Below, piece after piece: positions 55,344-64,000 of a stretch of DNA of 64,000 nt (positions are counted from its first letter, which is position 1; the number at the start of each line of letters is the position of its first letter). The DNA comes from Amycolatopsis orientalis DSM 40040 = KCTC 9412 (GTDB taxonomy: Bacteria > Actinomycetota > Actinomycetes > Mycobacteriales > Pseudonocardiaceae): assembly GCF_000478275.1 (NCBI RefSeq), contig NZ_ASJB01000089.1, positions 1 to 64,000 on the forward strand, written 5' to 3'. The position numbers were made by a program, and so were the translations under genes. The notes under the pieces were generated by a model. The model did no database searches and was not told the origin of the DNA. It saw only the letters and a list, made by a program, of their open reading frames with translations.

Positions 55344-55393
55344 TCATAAGGGGTCCCCATAGGACGAATTTCGTCCTATGGGGACCCTCATGA
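55344..55393. terminator. Bidirectional terminator between the ABC-F and mshC genes
   Basis: A core of 17 perfect base pairs (55351-55367 with 55371-55387) and a three-base loop; further outward TCAT/ATGA pairs continue after a bulge. It separates the convergent genes. Confidence 0.7.
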
Positions 55394-55399
55394 CGTTTC

Positions 55400-56638
55400 T
55401 CAGAGCACGATGCCGAGCAGCGCGTCGACCGCGTTCCGGATCAGGCCGGGCGCCGCCGGGTCGGAGCCGGAGCGCTTCAGCGCCTCGCTCACCCAGGCGT
55501 CGACGGCGGTGAGCGCCATCGGGGTGTCGAGATCGTCGGTCAGGTGGTCGCGGAGACGCGCGATCGTGTCCTCCGCGGCCGGGCCGGTGGCGAGCGAGAC
55601 GGCCTCGCGCCAGCGCGAGAGCCGGTCTTCGGCGTCCGCGAGCAGCTGCGCGGTCCACGGGCGGTCTTCCCGGTAGTGACCGGCGAACAGCGCGAGCCGG
55701 ATCGCGCCGGGGTCGACCTTGTCGGCGCGCAGCCGCGAGACGAACACGAGGTTCCCGCGCGACTTCGACATCTTCTCGCCGTCGAGGCCGATCATCCCGG
55801 CGTGCACGTAGTGGCGCGCGAACGGGCGGTCGCCCGCGACGGCCTCCGCGTGCGCGGCGCTGTACTCGTGGTGCGGGAAGATCAGGTCGGAGCCACCGCC
55901 CTGGACGTCGAAGCCGAGGCCGAGGCGGTTGACCGCGATCGCGCTGCACTCGATGTGCCAGCCGGGGCGTCCCTCCCCCAGTTCCGACTCCCACGACGGC
56001 TCGCCCGGCCGCGCCATCCGCCACAGCAGGGCGTCGAGCGGATGCCGCTTGCCCGGCCGGTCCGGGTCGCCGCCGCGTTCGGCGAAGAACTTCGCCATGG
56101 TCTCGGCGTCGTAGTTCGACTCGGCGCCGAAGTGCCCGGTCGCGTTGTGGTCGAAGTAGATGTCCGGGTACTCCGCGTCGTCGGCGCGGTACGCGCTGCC
56201 GTTCGCCAGCAGCTTGGCGATCACCTCGACGATCTCCGGGATGCTCTCCACCGCGCCGACGAACTGCCGCGGCGGCAGGACCCGCAGCGCGGTCATGTCC
56301 TCGCGGAACAGTGCCGTCTCGCGCATGCCCAGTACGACCCAGTCGTCCTTGTCCCGCTCGGCGCGCTCCAGCAGGGGCTCGTCGATGTCGGTCACGTTCT
56401 GGACGTAGTGGACGTCGTGCCCGGCGTCGCGCCACAGGCGGTTCACCAGGTCGAATGTCAGATACGTGGCGGCATGCCCCAGATGGGTGGCGTCGTACGG
56501 CGTGATGCCGCAGACGTACATCCGGGCCGTGGACCCCGGTGCGGTGGGGCGGATCTGCCCCGTCGCGGTGTCGTGGAGCCGCAGCGGACGGGGGGTGCCG
56601 GGGATACGGGGCACGTCGACCGATGACCAAGTCTGCAT
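55400..56638 (-). CDS. mshC: Mycothiol ligase MshC (cysteine:glucosaminyl-inositol ligase)
   Basis: A 412-residue enzyme related to cysteinyl-tRNA synthetase. It joins Cys to GlcN-inositol in mycothiol synthesis. [17 protein letters not shown] holds the HIGH-like motif, [12 protein letters not shown] the zinc ligands and [12 protein letters not shown] the cysteine pocket; [10 protein letters not shown] is the KMSKS loop. The ATG follows TACAGT by six bases. Its place matches Rv2130c. Confidence 0.95.
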   Translation of the reverse strand: MQTWSSVDVPRIPGTPRPLRLHDTATGQIRPTAPGSTARMYVCGITPYDATHLGHAATYLTFDLVNRLWRDAGHDVHYVQNVTDIDEPLLERAERDKDDWVVLGMRETALFREDMTALRVLPPRQFVGAVESIPEIVEVIAKLLANGSAYRADDAEYPDIYFDHNATGHFGAESNYDAETMAKFFAERGGDPDRPGKRHPLDALLWRMARPGEPSWESELGEGRPGWHIECSAIAVNRLGLGFDVQGGGSDLIFPHHEYSAAHAEAVAGDRPFARHYVHAGMIGLDGEKMSKSRGNLVFVSRLRADKVDPGAIRLALFAGHYREDRPWTAQLLADAEDRLSRWREAVSLATGPAAEDTIARLRDHLTDDLDTPMALTAVDAWVSEALKRSGSDPAAPGLIRNAVDALLGIVL

Positions 56639-56644
56639 ACCTCG

Positions 56645-56650
56645 ACTGTA
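56645..56650 (-). promoter_or_regulatory. -10 box of mshC (leaderless)
   Basis: TACAGT, six bases upstream of the ATG at 56638. CGAGGT between them is only a weak ribosome-binding site. Confidence 0.45.
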
Positions 56651-56713
56651 AGCGGAGCCGCCGCGCCGTTCCCGCCCGGTGGGAGGCGGACACGGCCGGA
56701 GTAACCGGATCCC

Positions 56714-57478
56714 CTACCCGCGGGCCCGGTCGGCGTTGGCGTGGACGGCGTCCCGGATGTACTCGCCGAGGCCCGGCCGCTGGTCCGGTTCGCGCACCAG
56801 GAAGCCGAGCTGGACCGGTTCGGTCGCGTACATCCCGGCGATCTCGCGGTGCAGGCCGTGGTCGCAGTCCCCCATGAACGCGGCCAGCATCCGCCGGTGT
56901 TCCTCGGCGAGGTCCATCGCCGCGGCACTGTCGGCGGGCGCGCCGGAGTCGACGACGTCGAGCAGCCGCCGGACCCAGTCTTCACGGGCCTTCTCCGCCT
57001 CGCTCCATTCCTCCTTGGACAGTGGCATCGCCGCCGCCTGCCACTGCGGGGTCTCGCCCCACCGCCGGACCGCCTCCTCCGCGTACCCCTCCGGTTCACG
57101 GAACTCGCCGAAGACCTCGAACTTCTCCTCCGGCGTCAGCGCGCCGCCGACCTGCTTCGCCTTGATCACCCGTTCGACGGACTCGACCATCCGGCTCAGC
57201 TCACCGATCCGCTCCAGCAGCAGCGTCCGCTGCCGCCGCAGATGCTCCAGCGCGTCCAGGCCCGGATCGTCGACGACCTTCGCGATCGTCTCCAGGCCGA
57301 AGCCGAGTTCGCGGTAGAACAGGACGCGCTGCAGGCGATCGAGGTCTTCGTCGCTGTAGCTGCGATAGCCCGCGGAAGTCCGGCCGCTCGGGGAGAGCAG
57401 GCCGATCTCGTCGTAGTGGTGCAGCGTGCGCACGGTGACCCCGGACCACGCCGCGACCTTCCCCACCGGATACCCCAT
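56714..57478 (-). CDS. MerR-family regulator with TipA ligand domain
   Basis: A 254-residue TipA-like protein. The MerR helix-turn-helix (VTVRTLHHYDEIGLLSPSGR) and coiled coil (EHLRRQRTLLLERIGELSRM) are followed by a TipAS domain (EEHRRMLAAFMGDCDHGLHREIA, about residues 190-212), which in TipAL binds thiopeptides. It probably activates an unlinked target in response to a peptide drug. ATG after TACGCT by six bases. Confidence 0.9.
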   Translation of the reverse strand: MGYPVGKVAAWSGVTVRTLHHYDEIGLLSPSGRTSAGYRSYSDEDLDRLQRVLFYRELGFGLETIAKVVDDPGLDALEHLRRQRTLLLERIGELSRMVESVERVIKAKQVGGALTPEEKFEVFGEFREPEGYAEEAVRRWGETPQWQAAAMPLSKEEWSEAEKAREDWVRRLLDVVDSGAPADSAAAMDLAEEHRRMLAAFMGDCDHGLHREIAGMYATEPVQLGFLVREPDQRPGLGEYIRDAVHANADRARG

Positions 57479-57484
57479 CGGTCC

Positions 57485-57490
57485 AGCGTA
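57485..57490 (-). promoter_or_regulatory. -10 box of the TipA-like gene (leaderless)
   Basis: TACGCT, six bases upstream of the ATG at 57478. Confidence 0.45.
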
Positions 57491-57531
57491 GGTGGCCCCG
57501 CCGCCCGGCCGGAACGGGATCGGCCGCTGAC

Positions 57532-59487
57532 CTACCGTTTCCTGGTGCGCAGGTAGTCGCCGACCACGGCGGCGCCGAGCCCGTCGAGGTCGGGTGCCAC
57601 CACCCGGCCGCCCGAACGGCGGGCGATGAGGTCGACGAACGCCGTCAGGCGCGGGTCGTCCCCGAGCCGGAACACCGTCACCGACGCGCCCAGCTTCGCC
57701 ATCCGGTCCACTTCGGACAGCGTCTTGAGCAACGTCCTCGGCTGGGGCGGATAGTCGAACTCCGCCGTGCCGTCGGGTTCCAGATGCGCTGTCGGCTCAC
57801 CGTCGGTGACCATCAGGATCACCGGCTGCGCGTCGGGATGCCGCCGCAAATGGCGTCCGGCCAGGAGCAGGGCGTGGTGGGCGTTGGTGCCCTGTTCCCA
57901 GGCGCCCTCCAGGCCGACCAGTTCGGCCAGTTCGACCGCCGTCGCGTGACGGCCGAAGGTGATCAGCTGCAGGGCGTCGTTACGGAACCGCGTGCTGATC
58001 AGCTGGTGCAGCGCGAGCGCCGTCCGCTTCATCGGCAGCCAGCGGCCTTCCTGCACCATCGACCACGACGTGTCGACCAGCAGGGCCACCGCCGCGCGCG
58101 ACCGGTGCTCGGTCTCGATCACCTCGACGTCGGAGACGTCCATCCGGACGGACCGCCCGCCCACCGAAACCGAGCGCAGGACGGAGTTGCGGACCGTCCT
58201 GGAGACGTCCCAGGGCTGCATGTCCCCGAACCGCCACGGCCTGGTCGCGCCGGTCGGCTCGCCCGCGGCACCGGCCGATTCGGTCTCCCGGCTGCCCGCC
58301 TTGCCGCGCAACGCGTTCACGACGTCAGCGAGCGCGGTTTCCCCGAGGCGACGCAAAGCCTTGGGAGACAACCGGAGTGAGCCGTCGGGGGCCCGTTCGA
58401 ACAGACCCTGCCGCCGCAGTTCACGTTCCAGTTCGGACAGCCGGCGGGCATCGACGCCCGCGTCCGGGCCGAGCTGACGCTGGAGCGCCTCGATGTCGAT
58501 GTCCTCCAGCCGCGCCCCCGGATAGGACTGGCCCAGCTGCTCGGCCAGCGCGTCCAGTTCGGCGAGGTCGGACATCGCCCTCGCGCCCTCGCCGAGACCG
58601 AGCGGATCGTTGCCGCGGAAGCGTTCCGAGGACGTCCAGTCCTCACCGGGCCGCAGCGCCCGCAGCTGCGAGTCCAAAGTAGACAGCTGCTGCGCGAGCC
58701 GCGGGTCCCCGAACGCCTGCTGGGCCAGCTCGGCCAGTTCGGCGCGCTGCTCGGGGGTCATCGAGTTGAGCATCCGCTGCGCGGCCGCGGCCCTGGCGGC
58801 GAGGACGTCGATCAACTCCTCGACGTTCTTCGGGTTCTCCGGGAAGAACTCCCCGTGTTCGCGCATGAACCCGGCGAACCGCTCGGTCACGTCCTCACGG
58901 CCCTGCGCGTGCGCGGCCAGGAGGTCGTTGAGGTCGGCGAGCATCCGGTTGACCCGCTCGACGTCCTCCGGACCGGCGTTCCGCATCGCCTCCTTCATCC
59001 CTTCGAAACGGGAATCCAGCAGCTCACGGCCGAGCAGATCGCGGATCTTCTCGTAGTTCTCCCGGCCCTGCCGCGATCGCCAGTCGTACTCGGCGAGTTC
59101 ACGGACGGCCGCGGCCGTCCCCGGCGGCAGCGCGTCCAGTTGTGCTTCGCGGAACCGGGCGTCGTCGTCCGGGTCGGGGAACAGGTCACGCCGCTCGGCC
59201 TCCAGCGCCTCGTCGAGCAGCCGCTGGACCTCTTGGAGGGTGCCGTCCAGCCGGTGGCGGCGCTGGATCTCCGACCGGCGCTGCCACAGCCGCCTGGTCA
59301 GCTCGTCCAGCCCGGCGGTGCGCGGGGTCCCGCGCCTCAGCAGTTCCTCCAGCGCCGACCGGGGCGAGGCCCCCGCCATCACGTCGCGGCCGATCTCGTC
59401 GAGCGCGTCCCGCAGATCGGCGGGCGGCGCCAGCGGATCCGGGCCGTCGTGCCACGGCCCGTACGAATAGCCTTCCGGCTGTGTCAT
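57532..59487 (-). CDS. VWA-domain protein, partner of the AAA+ ATPase
   Basis: A 651-residue protein. The long N-terminal part is helical and charged (ALDEIGRDVMAGASPRSALE onward), and the C-terminal third is a von Willebrand A domain with the MIDAS motif DTSWSM, the Thr of QGTNAHH and the Asp of VTDGEPT. It is the BchD-like partner of the MoxR/ChlI-type ATPase encoded upstream, 38 bases away; the same pair occurs as Rv0958/Rv0959. It likely delivers a metal or remodels a protein. GGAGG precedes the ATG. Confidence 0.85.
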   Translation of the reverse strand: MTQPEGYSYGPWHDGPDPLAPPADLRDALDEIGRDVMAGASPRSALEELLRRGTPRTAGLDELTRRLWQRRSEIQRRHRLDGTLQEVQRLLDEALEAERRDLFPDPDDDARFREAQLDALPPGTAAAVRELAEYDWRSRQGRENYEKIRDLLGRELLDSRFEGMKEAMRNAGPEDVERVNRMLADLNDLLAAHAQGREDVTERFAGFMREHGEFFPENPKNVEELIDVLAARAAAAQRMLNSMTPEQRAELAELAQQAFGDPRLAQQLSTLDSQLRALRPGEDWTSSERFRGNDPLGLGEGARAMSDLAELDALAEQLGQSYPGARLEDIDIEALQRQLGPDAGVDARRLSELERELRRQGLFERAPDGSLRLSPKALRRLGETALADVVNALRGKAGSRETESAGAAGEPTGATRPWRFGDMQPWDVSRTVRNSVLRSVSVGGRSVRMDVSDVEVIETEHRSRAAVALLVDTSWSMVQEGRWLPMKRTALALHQLISTRFRNDALQLITFGRHATAVELAELVGLEGAWEQGTNAHHALLLAGRHLRRHPDAQPVILMVTDGEPTAHLEPDGTAEFDYPPQPRTLLKTLSEVDRMAKLGASVTVFRLGDDPRLTAFVDLIARRSGGRVVAPDLDGLGAAVVGDYLRTRKR

Positions 59488-59524
59488 CGCCGCCTCCGCG
59501 GGAAAGAGTACGTCGGCGGTGAGT

Positions 59525-60922
59525 TCATCGGCCGTAGACGGTCGTCGAGTCGTCGGAGTCCTTGGCGAGTTTCCTCGACAGGAACAGGGATTCCAGTGCC
59601 AGTTCGACCGCGGCGGCGATCCGGCCCGCCGGTTCGCCGGGGCCGACCCCGGCGCGGGCGGCGACGTCGTGGAGCACCGGCAGTTCCGGCAGCGCGGCGA
59701 GCACGTCCTTACCCGGCACGCGTTCCCCGGTCGTCACCAGATGGCCGTCCTCGACGGCGTCGGCCAGCGGCAGGAGGTCCAGTCCGGCGAACCGCGAACG
59801 GGCCGTCTCGGCGACCGCCCGGCGCAGCAGGTGCACGAGGTGCTCGTTTTCGCGCCCCTCCTCCCCCGGCTCGAATTCGAGTTTGCCGCGCAGGACGGCG
59901 GGCACCGCTTCGAGGTCGACCGGGCGCGCCACGGCGGGGTCCTCGCCGGTCAGCGCGGAGCGGCGCAGCGCCGCCGCGCCCACGGTTTCCGCCGCCGCGA
60001 CGGCGAACCGCGCCGAGACGCCGGAACGCTGGTCGATGACCGGCGATTCGCGCAGGTTCCGGACGAACCGGGCGAGCACCTCCAGCAGCGGCTCGCCGAC
60101 CTCGGCGACCAGGTCCGCCTCCTGCTTCACGACGGCGATCTCCGCGTCGACGTCGAGCGGGTAGTGCGTCCGGATCTCCGCGCCGAACCGGTCCTTGAGC
60201 GGGGTGATGATGCGGCCGCGGTTGGTGTAGTCCTCCGGGTTGGCCGTCGACACCAGCAGCACGTCCAGCGGCAGGCGCAGGGTGTACCCGCGCACCTGGA
60301 TGTCGCGTTCCTCCATCACGTTCAGCAGCGCGACCTGGATGCGCTCGGCGAGGTCGGGCAGTTCGTTGATCGCCACGATGCCGCGGTGGGCGCGCGGGAC
60401 GAGTCCGAAGTGGATGGTCTCGGGATCGCCGAGGCTGCGGCCCTCGGCGACCTTCACCGGGTCGACGTCGCCGATCAGGTCACCGACCGAAGTGTCCGGT
60501 GTGGCCAGTTTCTCCGTGTAGCGCTCGTCGCGGTGGCGCCAGGTCACCGGCAGGTCGTCGCCGAGTTCGGCGGCGCGGCGGCGGGATTCCGGGGTGATCG
60601 GGTCGAGCGGGTGCTCGCCCAGTTCGGCGCCCTCGATGACGGGCGTCCATTCGTCGAGCAGTCCGGCGAGGGTCCGCAGCAGCCTGGTCTTGCCCTGGCC
60701 GCGTTCGCCGAGCAGGACGACGTCGTGGCCGGCGAGCAGCGCGCGTTCCAGCTGCGGCAGGACGGTACGGGAGAAGCCGACGATCCCCGGCCAGGGGTCT
60801 TCCCCGGCACGGAGCTTGGCGAGCAGGTTGTCGTGCAGTTCTTTTTTGATCGAGCGCGGCAGCATGCCTGCCGCGCGGAGGTCCCCGGCGGTCCGGGGCA
60901 GATGTGCGGGAACAGCGTTCAC
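59525..60922 (-). CDS. MoxR/ChlI-type AAA+ ATPase
   Basis: A 465-residue AAA+ protein. Walker A GERGQGKTRLLRTL, about residues 74-87; Walker B VAINELPDLAE; sensor 1 STANPEDYTN; arginine finger in LKDRFGAEIRTHYPL. It resembles magnesium chelatase ChlI and Rv0958 and forms a complex with the VWA protein encoded next. Role: metal insertion or protein remodelling. The GTG (MNAVPAHL) follows TAGCGT by seven bases; the longer open frame upstream is not supported. Confidence 0.87.
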   Translation of the reverse strand: MNAVPAHLPRTAGDLRAAGMLPRSIKKELHDNLLAKLRAGEDPWPGIVGFSRTVLPQLERALLAGHDVVLLGERGQGKTRLLRTLAGLLDEWTPVIEGAELGEHPLDPITPESRRRAAELGDDLPVTWRHRDERYTEKLATPDTSVGDLIGDVDPVKVAEGRSLGDPETIHFGLVPRAHRGIVAINELPDLAERIQVALLNVMEERDIQVRGYTLRLPLDVLLVSTANPEDYTNRGRIITPLKDRFGAEIRTHYPLDVDAEIAVVKQEADLVAEVGEPLLEVLARFVRNLRESPVIDQRSGVSARFAVAAAETVGAAALRRSALTGEDPAVARPVDLEAVPAVLRGKLEFEPGEEGRENEHLVHLLRRAVAETARSRFAGLDLLPLADAVEDGHLVTTGERVPGKDVLAALPELPVLHDVAARAGVGPGEPAGRIAAAVELALESLFLSRKLAKDSDDSTTVYGR

Positions 60923-60929
60923 CTGTTCG

Positions 60930-60935
60930 ACGCTA
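60930..60935 (-). promoter_or_regulatory. -10 box of the AAA+/VWA operon (leaderless)
   Basis: TAGCGT, seven bases upstream of the GTG at 60922. Confidence 0.45.
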
Positions 60936-61058
60936 CGTCGCGATCGTGGGCCCTGTCGACGTGAAGCAACTCCAGCCCGAGGATCAACCGATCGGTGGAT
61001 GGCGGTCTCCAGAGATCGGCCGATGTGGGACCGGGTGCCCGCGCGCGAGGCTGGGTCC

Positions 61059-61511
61059 ATGCCCAAAACGCGTAAACCTCCGGTGCCCCAGGACGATCTC
61101 GACCACCCTCGCAGCCGCACGGCCTTCCTGCGGATGAAGGCGCTCGTCGGCTGCTACATCGGCCTCAGCGTGCTCGCCCTCGTCGTCGCGTATCTCTGGC
61201 GCGACCGGCCGGACCTCGTGACCGACGTCGTCTGGGTCCGCGGCGAGGGCGTGCTCATCGCCTCGGTGGTGCTGTTCGTGTTCGTCCTCGGCGCCGCTCG
61301 CGGACGGCGCGGTGCGTACCTGCGGTTGCGGATCGCCTCGGCGGCCATGGTGGTCGCGATCGCGGTGCTGATCTCGCTGCCCGGCTTCCTGCCCACGTGG
61401 ATGCGGATCGAGCAGGGGCTCTGCGGTCTCGTCCTGATCGGTGTCGCGGTGATCGCCAACGGCGGTCATCTGCGATCGTTGTTCGCGAGTGGGCGTACAG
61501 CGGGGGTGTGA
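61059..61511 (+). CDS. Small four-helix membrane protein upstream of the histidine kinase
   Basis: A 150-residue protein (MPKTRKPPVPQDD) with about four membrane helices (residues 30-45, 68-85, 97-110, 120-133) and no motif I recognise. Its stop (TGA) is followed at once by the ATG of the histidine kinase, so they are coupled. It may take part in sensing or in the kinase's membrane assembly; that is inference. Confidence 0.65.
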   Translation: MPKTRKPPVPQDDLDHPRSRTAFLRMKALVGCYIGLSVLALVVAYLWRDRPDLVTDVVWVRGEGVLIASVVLFVFVLGAARGRRGAYLRLRIASAAMVVAIAVLISLPGFLPTWMRIEQGLCGLVLIGVAVIANGGHLRSLFASGRTAGV

Positions 61512-62729
61512 ATGAGAGTTCCGGAGCAGCTGCGGGGTCCGGTGGTGACCTCGCTGCCCTTCGCGCTCCTGGCGGTCCTGGCCGGTTTCAGCCTGGTGAC
61601 CGGCGGAGCGCGATGGCCGGAACTCGTCCTCTGCGGGCTCGCCGCCGGATGGATGCTGGGGTTGTTCGCCCTGCCGCCCGCCTGGTGGGAAAGCGTGCCG
61701 GCGATGTCCGTCTTCCTGGGGGTGCTGACGGCCATCACGCTGGTCCTCGTACTCGACGCGCCGTGGTTCGGCTGCTTCACCCCCGCCCTCTACGTCTACG
61801 CGTTCCGGCTCTTGCCGTGGCCGTGGGTCCTTCCCGGCGTCGCCGCGGTGGCGGTGGTGGCCGGGACCGCCCAGGCCTACGGCGTGGAGAAGTCCACGTT
61901 CGCCGGGGTGCTGGCGTACCTGGCCGTGCTCGCCGTCAACGCCGGTCCGATGTGCGGTTTCGCCTGGTTCGCCTGGCGCAGCGGCGAACGGACCCGGGAA
62001 CGGGAGAAGACGTTGCGGGAGCTGGCCGAAGCGAACCGGCGGCTGGAGGCGAGCCTCGCCGAGAACGCCGCCCTCCACGACCGGCTCCTCACCAGTGCGC
62101 GCGACACCGCCGTGCACGACGAACGCGAACGGATGGCCCGCGAAATCCACGACACCCTCGCGCAGGGGCTCACCGGGATCATCACGCAGTTGCAGGCGGC
62201 CGAGCACGACCCGGATTCGTGGCGACGGCGCACCACCGCGGCGACGGCGCTGGCGCGGGAAAGCCTGACCGAGGCCCGGCGTTCGGTGCACGCGCTGCGG
62301 CCCGAACCCTTGCGGACTTCGCGGCTGAGCGAAGCGCTCGAAGGCGTCGCGGACCGGTGGTCGGCGCTGCACGGCGTCGCGGTGCGGGTCACCACCACCG
62401 GAACCGTCGTGCCGCTGTCCCCCGAGACCGAGATCGCGTTGCTGCGGACCGCGCAGGAGGCGCTGGCGAACGTCGCCAGCCATGCCCGCGCGACCCGCGC
62501 CGGGGTGACGTTGTCCTACCTGGACGGCGAGGTGGCCGTGGACGTCCGGGACGACGGCCGGGGGTTCGATCCGCTGGATCCGCGCGGTGACACCACCGGG
62601 GGCGGCTTCGGGCTGACCGCGATGCGCCAGCGGATCGAAAGCCTGTCGGGAACGCTGCGGATCGAGTCCGAACCGGGCGGTGGCACCGGGATCTCGGCCC
62701 GTGTCCCGCTGGGTGCGCGCCCCGCGTGA
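61512..62729 (+). CDS. NarL-type sensor histidine kinase, orphan
   Basis: A 405-residue kinase. Five or six N-terminal helices, a coiled coil (REREKTLRELAEANRRLEA), then a HisKA_3 dimerisation domain with phospho-acceptor His213 (AREIHDTLAQGLTGI) and a HATPase domain (DVRDDGRGFDPL, GGGFGLTAMRQRIESLSG). This type phosphorylates NarL/LuxR-class regulators, but none follows; the next gene is a hypothetical protein. The regulator must be elsewhere, or the pair has been broken up. Confidence 0.88.
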   Translation: MRVPEQLRGPVVTSLPFALLAVLAGFSLVTGGARWPELVLCGLAAGWMLGLFALPPAWWESVPAMSVFLGVLTAITLVLVLDAPWFGCFTPALYVYAFRLLPWPWVLPGVAAVAVVAGTAQAYGVEKSTFAGVLAYLAVLAVNAGPMCGFAWFAWRSGERTREREKTLRELAEANRRLEASLAENAALHDRLLTSARDTAVHDERERMAREIHDTLAQGLTGIITQLQAAEHDPDSWRRRTTAATALARESLTEARRSVHALRPEPLRTSRLSEALEGVADRWSALHGVAVRVTTTGTVVPLSPETEIALLRTAQEALANVASHARATRAGVTLSYLDGEVAVDVRDDGRGFDPLDPRGDTTGGGFGLTAMRQRIESLSGTLRIESEPGGGTGISARVPLGARPA

Positions 62730-62777
62730 CTTTGCTTCCGATCCGCGCCCTGCGCACGGTTTCGGGCGGCGCACGAC

Positions 62778-62783
62778 TAAAAT
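62778..62783 (+). promoter_or_regulatory. -10 box of the hypothetical protein gene (leaderless)
   Basis: TAAAAT, seven bases upstream of the GTG at 62791; it decides the GTG start. Confidence 0.5.
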
Positions 62784-62790
62784 CAACCCA

Positions 62791-63588
62791 GTGTGCCGTC
62801 CTAGTGCGACCCTCGCGGTCTGGTCTTCGGCGTGGCTGAACGGAGCCGCCGCCTCCGACGACGTCCTTGACGCCCTTCAGGTCTGGGGCGAAGCCCACGA
62901 CGTCGTCGCCGCCGACGCCGCGGCCGCCGAGGCGTTCGATCTGCCGCTGGCGTTCAATCGTGCGGCGACCCCGGTCCAGCTGCTTCTCGCGTTGCGGGCG
63001 CAGGGCGCGAAGAGCATGCAGTTGCTGATGCCGGTGCCCGGTGATGTCCGCGGGCTCGGGGGCGGTGGTCCGTTCACCGAGGCCGCGCTGCGGGCGGGCG
63101 AGGCCGTGGTGTTGCCGGATTTCGGCTACGGCCTGGTTCCGGAGACGATCGCCGAAGGGCTGATGCGGTGGACCGTGTATTCGGTGCCGATGCCGGGTGT
63201 CCTGGAGTACCGGCCGCTGGGTGAGGCCGAGCACGGCCTGACCGACGCGATCCGCGCGAGTGCCGGCGCGCTGCAGACGCTCGACGTCGCCAGCGACCGG
63301 CCGGGTGTGCGGGCGGAACTTTCGGCGCGCCTGCGGTCGGCCACCGACGCGCCCTGGCCCGCCGGGATGCCCGGGCGGTCACTGCGGGTGCTGCAGCGCT
63401 CCGAGGAGATCGCGGCCATCCTCGCGATCGCCGAATCCGACGATCCGGGTGGCGCGCTCTCCGCCTCGGCCGCGCTTCGGCGGGCGGAAGCGTTGCGGCC
63501 GCTGGCCGAAGCGATCCGGAACGCGCGGTACGCGGCGATCAACGAAGCGGTGCGGGTGTTCGCGGACCAGGCGGACCGGCACCCCTAG
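62791..63588 (+). CDS. Hypothetical protein, actinobacterial
   Basis: A 265-residue soluble protein starting at GTG (MCRPSATLAVWSSAWLNGAA). The N-terminal half has alternating beta/alpha segments with DVRGLGGGGPFTEAALRAGE, and the C-terminal half is Ala/Glu-rich and helical. I recognise no catalytic motif. It is known to me only as a conserved uncharacterised protein type. The start is set by the leaderless -10 box. It is 61 bases from the kinase gene, and not coupled to it. Confidence 0.68.
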   Translation: MCRPSATLAVWSSAWLNGAAASDDVLDALQVWGEAHDVVAADAAAAEAFDLPLAFNRAATPVQLLLALRAQGAKSMQLLMPVPGDVRGLGGGGPFTEAALRAGEAVVLPDFGYGLVPETIAEGLMRWTVYSVPMPGVLEYRPLGEAEHGLTDAIRASAGALQTLDVASDRPGVRAELSARLRSATDAPWPAGMPGRSLRVLQRSEEIAAILAIAESDDPGGALSASAALRRAEALRPLAEAIRNARYAAINEAVRVFADQADRHP

Positions 63589-63598
63589 CGCCTGCGGT

Positions 63599-64000
63599 TC
63601 ACACGGCGACGGCGTGCCGTTCCTGGATCTTTCCGGCGTACCGGACGGACCACAGGGACAGCCCGCCGATCACGGCCAGCAAGAGGACCACGCTGAGCCC
63701 GTTCATCACGTCGGCGGGCAAGGTGTAGACCAGCGGCACCCGGACCGCGGCTTCCAGGAGCAGGGCCACTCCCCAGACCGCCGACATCCGGGTGAAAGCC
63801 CGGCGGAGCGCGGGGATCTCGCCGGTGAGCCGATCGAGTTCGGCGCGTTTGGCCGCGCTGGAGCCGGCGCGCACGGCGACGAGCACCATGGGGGTGCGGC
63901 CGAAGCAGCTCAGCAGCAGCACGATCGCCGCGGTCGCGGTGCCGAAGGATTCCTTCAGCAGCAAGAACTTCGCGTCGCCGGTGACCAGCGACAACACGAG
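63599..64000 (-). CDS. Membrane protein, C-terminal part (VC0807-like)
   Basis: The last 133 codons of a gene that continues past the window end; no true start is visible. It has three or four membrane helices (GTATAAIVLLLSCFG, MSAVWGVALLLEAAVRV, GLSVVLLLAVIGGLSLWSV) and a polar loop with LDRLTGEIPALRRAFTRM. The pattern resembles the VC0807 family of unknown function. Convergent with the hypothetical gene. Confidence 0.6.
   Translation of the reverse strand, partial: LVLSLVTGDAKFLLLKESFGTATAAIVLLLSCFGRTPMVLVAVRAGSSAAKRAELDRLTGEIPALRRAFTRMSAVWGVALLLEAAVRVPLVYTLPADVMNGLSVVLLLAVIGGLSLWSVRYAGKIQERHAVAV

Noticed and set aside
54998-55360. Minus-strand small frame at the end of the ABC-F gene
   Set aside because: It overlaps the second ATPase domain, whose Walker B motif and signature are encoded on the plus strand, and lacks any start signal.
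60984-62786. Long minus-strand frame across the histidine kinase
   Set aside because: It lies opposite a kinase with clear HisKA_3 and HATPase motifs; its composition is that of antisense of such a gene.

Overview
The window is high-G+C actinobacterial chromosome, almost certainly from the Pseudonocardiales (Amycolatopsis-like). This rests on gene content (Pup-proteasome, mycothiol ligase mshC, F420-type LLM oxidoreductase, WYL regulators PafB/PafC), on GTG and TTG starts, and on a gene order that, from my memory of the Mycobacterium tuberculosis map, follows Rv2090 to Rv2130c in the same orientation: 5'-3' exonuclease, DUF4333 membrane protein, helY, tatC, tatA, pafC, pafB, pafA, prcA, prcB, pup, dop, mpa/arc, trmI, RecB-like nuclease, hisG, hisE, metH, PAC2, mshC. 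It is a core region into which accessory genes have been placed. I see no transposase, integrase, phage, CRISPR, tRNA or rRNA.

Layout. 0-4.9 kb: end of an HNH protein, an HTH-MFS operon, an FMN reductase, exonuclease and pirin. 4.9-8.6 kb: a bicistron of DUF4333 surface protein plus Eis-like acetyltransferase, present twice in tandem. 8.8-16.2 kb: helY, lipid kinase, tatC, tatA, a small membrane protein, pafC and pafB. 16.2-22.2 kb: an inserted block of regulator/oxidoreductase pairs (HxlR, SRPBCC, ArsR-LLM, TetR-quinone reductase, YCF48-like) that separates pafBC from pafA. 22.3-36.3 kb: the pupylation and proteasome genes with a PAP2-lipid kinase fusion, a secreted lectin, NUDIX, aldo/keto reductase and EamA genes interspersed. 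36.7-42.9 kb: low-complexity membrane proteins, trmI, a site-2 protease, RecB nuclease, thioesterase and ParA. 43.2-49.3 kb: hisG/hisE, alkylation repair (ogt, ada-alkA), HAD hydrolase and a broken metH. 49.3-64 kb: PAC2, a phosphoesterase, a second HTH-MFS operon, MarR plus an ABC-F ATPase with a structured leader, mshC, a TipA-type MerR, a VWA/AAA+ pair, an orphan histidine kinase, a hypothetical protein and a partial membrane protein.

How the genes work together. PafA attaches Pup, Dop removes it, Arc (ending QYL) unfolds tagged proteins, and PrcA/PrcB degrade them. Pup here ends in Glu, so it needs no deamidation before ligation. PafB/PafC regulate the DNA-damage response, and ogt plus ada-alkA add alkylation repair.

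Regulation. About 18 starts have a TANNNT hexamer exactly 6-7 bases upstream, the signature of leaderless transcripts. Several regulators sit beside clear palindromic operators. Two families of long perfect palindromes occupy gene 3' ends and probably act as terminators. The two HTH-MFS operons share a nested operator design. The best candidates for something undescribed are the duplicated Eis-DUF4333 bicistron, the GTGAGTGGTAA palindrome family, the AGTATAGG(T/G)CGTTATACG motif, and the leader of the ABC-F gene.
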